Shown here in pieces: positions 59,197-64,000 of a DNA stretch of 64,000 bases (its first letter is position 1; each line of letters begins with the position of its first letter). The notes below the pieces were generated by a model. The model was given only the letters and a program-made list of their open reading frames with translations, did no database searches and was not told the origin of the DNA. The position numbers and the translations under genes were made by a program. The stretch spans positions 303,117-367,116 of the forward strand of contig NZ_JANYMP010000004.1 in NCBI RefSeq assembly GCF_025061645.1, written 5' to 3'. This stretch comes from Umezawaea endophytica (GTDB taxonomy: Bacteria; Actinomycetota; Actinomycetes; Mycobacteriales; Pseudonocardiaceae).

Positions 59197-59512
59197 CGGC
59201 CCTCCGGGCAAACAGCGTACGAAATCATGATTCACCTGCGACCTGCGGTGAGAACGTTTTCCCTCTGCTCGTTGTGATTGTGCGTCCCGATGGTGCCATC
59301 GAATCGCCGTTGGCCATTGTTACGACTCGCACTCCCGCCAGACTCCGATCGTTACACTGGTTGATTCCACGCCACCTGTACTTCCGACGGGAATCAGCAC
59401 GTCGCCGTAGGGGTCAACGGGAGCGCGGTGGGAGCGGTTCGAACGTGAGATTGATTCAGATCATGGGCCGCACTAGTGCGGTCCGGGAGCCCGCTCCCGG
59501 CTGGTCGGGCGG
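59197..59512. other. Intergenic region with tandem terminator hairpins
   Basis: Right after the M14 carboxypeptidase stop (minus strand) come two hairpins: 59483-59500 (CCGGGAG/CTCCCGG, 4-nt loop) and the 14-bp palindrome CCGCACTAGTGCGG at 59468-59481. The remainder (59197-59467) is AT-richer and should contain the promoter of the 58165-59196 gene; no clear -35/-10 pair was found. Confidence 0.6.
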
Positions 59513-60928
59513 CTACGCGGGCCAGCGCCGGGCGCACTCCGCGAGGTCGACCTCGGCCCGGTCGCCCCGGCCGATCGTGACCTGCTGGGACTGGAGGACG
59601 GTGCCGTCGCCCCGCGCGCAGTCGAGTGTCCAGGACTCCTGAGCCGTGGTGCCCTCGTGGGTGCCGCGCGTCGAGGGGTTCACGTCCCACTCGAACGCGC
59701 CCGGCGACGTCGTCGTCGTGCGCAGGTCGTCGGTGAACGGGGTTCCCGCCGCGGTTCGCTGCGTCACGGTCTTCCGCAGGGTCAGCACCGCGCCCGGTGG
59801 GGACGTCCCCACCAGCACCGAGTGGTGCTCGCGGTTCGCCGCCGCCTCCACCGCGCGGACGAGGGTTTCGCGGACGCCCTGCGCCCTGGTGCCCAGGTAG
59901 TCGTCGATCACGCCTTCCTGGAAGGTGGCGTGCCGCCGGTCGCCCGCGAGTTCCACGTCGAAGCCGAACCCGCCCGTGGTGTGGTGGAACCACTCCACGG
60001 CCGTGCCGCTGTTCTCGTACAGGTCGCGCGACCGGGAGTTCCGGTAGCCGTTGGCGTCCGCGAGGGTCTGCCCGACGGCCGCGTAGGCCGCCTCGTCCGC
60101 GGTGTCCGGCGTCGCGTCCTGGCCCGGTGGGCGCAGGACCATCGCCGCGTGGCTGTGCAGGCTGGTGAAGACGGTGACCTGGTGGCCTGCCACCAGGTCG
60201 CGGACGTTGCGGGTCTCCGGTTCGGAGAACGGGGCGCCGCCCCGGTAGTCCTCGGTCGCCTCGTCGGCGCTCGCGCCCACGCCGCCCCAGTCGACGCCGT
60301 AGTTGCGGTTGAGGTCCACGCCGGTCCTCGGGCTGGTGGCGCACGACCGCGTCGCGGGGTCGGCCACCCGGCAGTTGCGGCGCTTGTCCGGCACCGTGCC
60401 CGCCCTGGAGAGCTGGAAGCCGTCCGGGTTGACCACCGGGACGACGATGACGCGGACCCGGTCCAGCAGCGCCGTGACGCGCCGGTCGCGGCCGTCCCGC
60501 TGGGCCAGGTCGGTGGCGAACTCCACGGCCACCTCGACCGTGGCCCACTCGTCGCCGTGGTGGGCGCCGGTGACGAGCAGCACGGGCTTGCGGTCGGGCG
60601 CGGTGACGTCGTGGGTGATCTCCACGCCGACGACGTCCAGGCCCTGGAGGGTCCGGTGCGGCAGGGAGATCCGCTCGACGACGTCCGGTCGTGCCGACGC
60701 CAACTCGGCCAGGTCGCCGCCCACCTCGGCGTAGGTGCGGTACGCCGTCCGCCCACCGGGGAGTTTCGAGGCGGTCGCGGAGGAGTGTTTGTGCTGGTCG
60801 AGGGCCTGCGCGGCGGCTGAGGCGTCGACCGTCGGCCCGGTGTCCCCCGGTGGTGGCGCGGGCGTGCAGGCGCAGGCCGTCACCACCACGGCGATCAGCC
60901 ACTGTGCGGTCCGCTGGTGCGCACGCAT
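59513..60928 (-). CDS. M14-family zinc carboxypeptidase lipoprotein
   Basis: 471 aa from ATG 60928 (a GTG 18 nt upstream is also possible). Lipoprotein-type signal MRAHQRTAQWLIAVVVTACAC, so probably lipid-anchored outside the cell. M14 domain ~65-360: zinc ligands in GAHHGDEW (HxxE) and the later LHSH, VNPDGF and DLNRNYGVDWGG motifs, and a Glu near the end of the domain (ATFQEG) as catalytic base. C-terminal ~100 residues are a beta domain. It removes C-terminal residues from peptides or peptidoglycan fragments. Followed by tandem hairpins. Confidence 0.9.
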   Translation of the reverse strand: MRAHQRTAQWLIAVVVTACACTPAPPPGDTGPTVDASAAAQALDQHKHSSATASKLPGGRTAYRTYAEVGGDLAELASARPDVVERISLPHRTLQGLDVVGVEITHDVTAPDRKPVLLVTGAHHGDEWATVEVAVEFATDLAQRDGRDRRVTALLDRVRVIVVPVVNPDGFQLSRAGTVPDKRRNCRVADPATRSCATSPRTGVDLNRNYGVDWGGVGASADEATEDYRGGAPFSEPETRNVRDLVAGHQVTVFTSLHSHAAMVLRPPGQDATPDTADEAAYAAVGQTLADANGYRNSRSRDLYENSGTAVEWFHHTTGGFGFDVELAGDRRHATFQEGVIDDYLGTRAQGVRETLVRAVEAAANREHHSVLVGTSPPGAVLTLRKTVTQRTAAGTPFTDDLRTTTTSPGAFEWDVNPSTRGTHEGTTAQESWTLDCARGDGTVLQSQQVTIGRGDRAEVDLAECARRWPA

Positions 60929-61012
60929 CCACCGAGTGTCGCTCACGGACGCCCGCGATTTCGCGAGGACGACCGATCGGGAACCCCTGACTTCGGCGAA
61001 CGGCCGAACCCG

Positions 61013-61507
61013 CTAGCGCCCGTCGCGGCGATCGACGCCGGTGCGGGGGGCCGAGGCGAGCAGGGCCGTGCGGGTGGTCAGTGCCACCGCCTGGAGGCGG
61101 GAGTGGACGCCGAGCTTGGCGAGCAGCGCCTGGACGTGGGTGCGGACCGTGGTGGTGGAGACGGTCAGCGCGTCGGCCATGGCGTCGGTGGACAGGCCCT
61201 TGACCAGCAGGTCGAGGCACTGCCACTCGCGGCGGGTCAGGTGGGAGGCCAACTGGTGGGCGTCGGCGGCCTCGCGGCTGAGCGCGGGCGCGGCCTCGCG
61301 GGTCACCTGGATGATCCGGGACAGCTCGCGGTCCACGGCGCTCAGGCGGCGGGTGGTCTCCTCGGGCAGCGCCGGGTCGGCCCGGATGGCCCCGACCAGG
61401 TCCGAGACGGCGGTGAGGTCCTGTTCGAGCAGCAGCGCGACCTCCGCGCGCCGCTGGTCCTCGGCGCGCCTGCCCGGCCCCCGTCGTCGATCCGATGAGC
61501 GTTGCAC
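61013..61507 (-). CDS. LuxR-type HTH regulator without receiver domain
   Basis: 164 aa, GTG start. The N-terminal ~90 residues are helical with heptad-like spacing (ALLLEQDLTAVSDLVGAI, RRLSAVDRELSRIIQVTR), not a phosphoacceptor domain. The C-terminal ~65 residues are a LuxR/GerE helix-turn-helix (LTRREWQCLDLLVKGLSTDAM, then VSTTTVRTHVQALLAKLGVHSR). It may dimerise through the N-terminal helices. Neighbours are the carboxypeptidase and sortase genes on the same strand; targets are unknown. Confidence 0.85.
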   Translation of the reverse strand: MQRSSDRRRGPGRRAEDQRRAEVALLLEQDLTAVSDLVGAIRADPALPEETTRRLSAVDRELSRIIQVTREAAPALSREAADAHQLASHLTRREWQCLDLLVKGLSTDAMADALTVSTTTVRTHVQALLAKLGVHSRLQAVALTTRTALLASAPRTGVDRRDGR

Positions 61508-61577
61508 GACGTCCCCCGACCGCTAGTCCTCGCCGCGTGGCATCACACGGGTAATCGACGTGAACGCCGTCCGCGTT

Positions 61578-62228
61578 TCACCTCGGCGAGGCCTCGACGA
61601 TGACGTTGTCGCGGTAGCTGTGCGCCGCGGTGTCGAGCGAGCCGCCGCAGGTGACCAGCCGCAGCAGCGGTGTCGGCAGCGGCGCGTAGACCAGCTCCGT
61701 CGGGAACGCGGTCTTCGCGACCCTCGTCGTGGAGTCCACCAGGAACGTCACGGTGGTGCCGTCCGCGCGGTCGACGACGACCTCGTCGCCGGGGTGGAGT
61801 TCGGTGAGCCGGAAGAACACGGCCGGGCCACCCCGTCCGTCGATGTGGCCCGCCAGCAGGGCCGACCCGATGCCGCCCGGCGCCGAACCGCCGGTGAACC
61901 AGCCGATGTCGTCCGGGCCGCTGGGCGGCACGAGCGCGCCCGTACCGTCGACCCCGACGTCCACGACGGGGTTGTCGACGCCGATGGCCGGGATCCGCAC
62001 CCTGGTCGGCCTGGCGACCCCGGCGGAGCCCGGCTCGACCGGGTCGGTGGACCAGGTCGGGGCGGGCCGGGGGAGCACGGCGGCCGTGGCGACGCCCGCG
62101 ATCCGCTGGTCACCGGCGAACCGGAAGACCGCGACGGCGGACGCGGCGAGGACCACCGCGCCCACCACGCCGATCGTGCGGCGCAGGTCGTGGCGCGGTG
62201 ATCCGCTCCGTCGGTGCCTGCCGGTCAT
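61578..62228 (-). CDS. Class F sortase
   Basis: 216 aa. One N-terminal membrane helix (~18-38, RTIGVVGAVVLAASAVAVFRF) and a sortase domain with catalytic His in LLAGHID, Cys in LRLVTCGGS and Arg in SYRDNVIV. Class F sortases are typical of actinobacteria and attach surface proteins to the cell wall. The ATG overlaps the stop of the DUF4397 protein gene (ATGA), so that protein, which ends in a hydrophobic helix and Arg tail, is the obvious candidate substrate or partner. Confidence 0.9.
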   Translation of the reverse strand: MTGRHRRSGSPRHDLRRTIGVVGAVVLAASAVAVFRFAGDQRIAGVATAAVLPRPAPTWSTDPVEPGSAGVARPTRVRIPAIGVDNPVVDVGVDGTGALVPPSGPDDIGWFTGGSAPGGIGSALLAGHIDGRGGPAVFFRLTELHPGDEVVVDRADGTTVTFLVDSTTRVAKTAFPTELVYAPLPTPLLRLVTCGGSLDTAAHSYRDNVIVEASPR

Positions 62229-63055
62229 CCCGTCCGTCGGCGGCGCACCGCCAGCACGAGTGCCCCGCCCGCCGCGGCGGCGACCGCCAGCAGGGCGAGG
62301 TGCGGCGGTGCGAGGCCGTCCTGCGCCCCGCCGAGACCGGCCTCGATGCCGCCGGTGGGCACCACCTCCGCACCCTTGGCGTCCTGCCGGGCGGTCGCGG
62401 AGAGCACGCCGTCCTTCTCCAGCACGAGCACGCTGTAGACCGAACCCGCTTGCAGGTCGACCGGCAGCTCGGCGTTGGCCCCCTGCTGCGGGGCCAGCTT
62501 GAGCACGGTCCTGCCCGCGGGCACGAGGGCGTAGTCGCCCGCCCGACCGAAGACGGCGTGCTCGACCACGGACTCGTCGCCCCGGCGCACCGCCAGGTCG
62601 CCCGCGAGCGGGGCGGCGTTGACCACGCGCATCCGCGCCTGGCCCGCGGGCGGCAGGCCGATGTCGTCGTTGAGCACGGCCAGCGACAGGTCGGCGAACT
62701 TCCCGAGGCCCGCGACGGTGTAGGCCTTGCCGTCGGCCCCGTCGATCGTGGCCGAGATGACCGGCTTGCTCGCCGGGTCGGCGCCCGCGGGCCGCATCGC
62801 GACGGAGTAGGTGCCGGTCTCGATCCTCTGGTAGTCCGACAGGGCGCCGTAGGCGACGCCCTTGAGCGTCACCGACCAGTCGGGTCTGGAGAACGCGGTG
62901 ACCGTGACGTCCACGGCCGGGGTGTCCGGGGACAGGTGCGCGAGCCGCAGGTAGCAGCCCCCGACCGCCTGTGCGGGCAGGGGAACCGCGAGCAGGCCGA
63001 CCACCGCGGCGACCACCGCCACCGACACCCGGCGCGCCGATCGGATCGATCCCAT
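62225..63055 (-). CDS. DUF4397 surface protein with C-terminal anchor helix
   Basis: 276 aa, ATG preceded by AAGGGTGG. Signal peptide ~1-30 (ends PAQAVGG). A DUF4397 domain ~31-225 with the characteristic YLRLAHLSPDTPAVDVTV opening and an internal duplicate starting RMRVVNAAPLAGDLAV. The C-terminus has a hydrophobic helix (LALLAVAAAAGGALVLAV) and RRRRTG tail, the layout of a sorting signal, but no LPxTG; the residues before the helix are DGLAPPH. Coupled to a class F sortase gene. Probably an adhesin-like or structural wall protein. Confidence 0.85.
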   Translation of the reverse strand: MGSIRSARRVSVAVVAAVVGLLAVPLPAQAVGGCYLRLAHLSPDTPAVDVTVTAFSRPDWSVTLKGVAYGALSDYQRIETGTYSVAMRPAGADPASKPVISATIDGADGKAYTVAGLGKFADLSLAVLNDDIGLPPAGQARMRVVNAAPLAGDLAVRRGDESVVEHAVFGRAGDYALVPAGRTVLKLAPQQGANAELPVDLQAGSVYSVLVLEKDGVLSATARQDAKGAEVVPTGGIEAGLGGAQDGLAPPHLALLAVAAAAGGALVLAVRRRRTG

Positions 63056-63081
63056 GGCCGTACCACCCTTCGCGAGGCTGA

Positions 63082-64000
63082 TCACTTCGACGTCCTGTCG
63101 TGCAGAGGGGGCAGCCGCCAGGAGGCGGACACCCCGTTCGGGACCTGCCGGACCTCGTCCGGCGCGAACGGCGGCTGCTGCGCCTCGAACCAGTCGAGCA
63201 GCGCCGCGGCGGTCCCCGCGTCCGGTGTGGACAGCACGAGGGTGCGGTCCGGCAGCGTCGAACCCGTTTCGTGCGCGGGTTTCCCGGTCGACGCGACGGT
63301 CACCTCGCGTTCCCGGCACAGCTCGGCGAGCACGACCATGGCCCGCAGGTCGACCCGCCCGGCGCGCAACGCCGCCCGGACCTCGTCGGTGGTGTCCAGC
63401 CGCGCGTTCTCGGCCAACTGCCCGCCCGCGCCCGCGCGCTCGTCCGGCGAGAGGTACGGGGTGTCGCGGCCGGTGAGCAGGACGACGACGCCGTCCCGGT
63501 CCGCCGGGTCGCCGAAGCGCGCCAGGTCCACACCGGACAGCGAGGTGGGACCGACGGCGGCGACCAGGTCGTCCGGTCCGGCGGTGGCCGCCTGGCGGAC
63601 GGCGTCCGCGGGCAGCCCGGCCCTGGCGCGGTCGCGCCGCAGGTCCGACCACAGGCCCGCGGGCGCGGCGAGCCGGGTCTCGCCGTCGAGGTTCTCCGCC
63701 ATCCACGCGGCCAGCCCGGCGTGGTCGACCGCGCGACCCGACTCGGGCGCGAGGACCACCCCCACCGCCGAGCCGGTGAGCGCGGCGGCGGAGGCGAGCG
63801 AGGTCGCCACCCACCTGACCCGCGCGGGCGTCGCCGCCGGGAAGCGGCCGATCGTCTCGTCGACCACCAGCGCCACGAGGGTCGCGGCGGTCAGCACCAG
63901 CGCGGGCAGCACGGCGTCCGCGCCGGGCGCGGCGACGGCCACCAGGACGGCGCCGGTCGCGGCCCCGGCGGCGACCGGCCGCAGCCACGCGACGAGCAGG
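63082..64000 (-). CDS. Membrane protein, C-terminal part (start beyond right edge)
   Basis: The frame is open to the right edge with no stop (the first visible residues read LLVAWLRPVAAGAATG), so the start is outside the window; ~305 residues are seen. Two or three hydrophobic segments (LVLTAATLVALVV, SLASAAALTGSAVGVVLA) are followed by a soluble ~200-residue domain with GVVVLLTGRDTPYLS and TLVLSTPDAGTAAALLDWFE. I do not recognise the family; a multi-span membrane protein with a C-terminal extracytoplasmic solute-type domain is likely. It ends 27 bp before the DUF4397 gene, so it may head that operon. Confidence 0.65.
   Translation of the reverse strand, partial: LLVAWLRPVAAGAATGAVLVAVAAPGADAVLPALVLTAATLVALVVDETIGRFPAATPARVRWVATSLASAAALTGSAVGVVLAPESGRAVDHAGLAAWMAENLDGETRLAAPAGLWSDLRRDRARAGLPADAVRQAATAGPDDLVAAVGPTSLSGVDLARFGDPADRDGVVVLLTGRDTPYLSPDERAGAGGQLAENARLDTTDEVRAALRAGRVDLRAMVVLAELCREREVTVASTGKPAHETGSTLPDRTLVLSTPDAGTAAALLDWFEAQQPPFAPDEVRQVPNGVSASWRLPPLHDRTSK

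Overview
High-GC actinobacterial chromosome segment. GTG starts are common, adjacent genes often share GTGA/ATGA stop-starts, and secreted enzymes carry CBM2 modules. The perfect palindrome TGGGAGCGCTCCCA, the known operator of the cellobiose repressor CebR, occurs repeatedly. The gene repertoire resembles a filamentous actinomycete, probably of the Pseudonocardiales (Saccharothrix/Actinosynnema/Lentzea type). That placement is inference; no rRNA or marker gene lies in the window.

Layout. 1-3540: end of a Gfo/Idh/MocA oxidoreductase, an ECF sigma factor with a coupled membrane partner, and a TlpA-like thioredoxin lipoprotein with CcdA. 3541-10086: cellobiose uptake operon cebE-cebF-cebG-bglC-cebR behind CebR boxes. 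10136-26071: plant-cell-wall degradation block. A GH6 endoglucanase and a GH48 cellobiohydrolase flank two CebR boxes, followed by a five-gene run of GH74 xyloglucanase, GH9 endoglucanase, GH5 mannanase, AA10 LPMO and a small His/Cys-rich lipoprotein. 26090-39755: probable galactomannan locus with a ROK regulator, a Dpp/Opp-type transporter (permease and ATPase fused in one gene), GH36 alpha-galactosidase, GH2 beta-mannosidase, a LacI-like sensor lacking its DNA-binding domain, and an aldo/keto reductase. 39784-44102: ROK sugar kinase, CE7 esterase, LacI regulator and GDSL/CE3-type esterase, linked by a repeated operator TTAACCGGTTAA.

44139-55241 is one tightly overlapped minus-strand operon encoding a membrane-anchored vWA protein, a large tubulin/FtsZ-like GTPase, a multi-span membrane protein, a protein pseudokinase, a TRAFAC-like GTPase and a GTPase-associated protein with a C-terminal membrane anchor. 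Beside it are a degenerate HExxH-family protein, a degenerate Nudix protein and a further conserved hypothetical. This set resembles the GTPase-centred putative conflict/signalling systems of multicellular bacteria and is the least understood part of the window. 59513-64000: M14 carboxypeptidase lipoprotein, LuxR-type regulator without receiver, class F sortase coupled to a DUF4397 surface protein, and the end of a membrane protein.

How it fits together: secreted GH6/GH48/GH9 enzymes and the LPMO attack cellulose; GH74, GH5 and the esterases attack xyloglucan, mannan and acetylated xylan. Cellobiose enters through CebEFG (no ATPase gene is here, so a shared MsiK-type ATPase must be encoded elsewhere), is split by BglC and relieves CebR. 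Galacto-mannooligosaccharides probably enter through the Dpp-type transporter and are trimmed inside the cell by GH36 and GH2.
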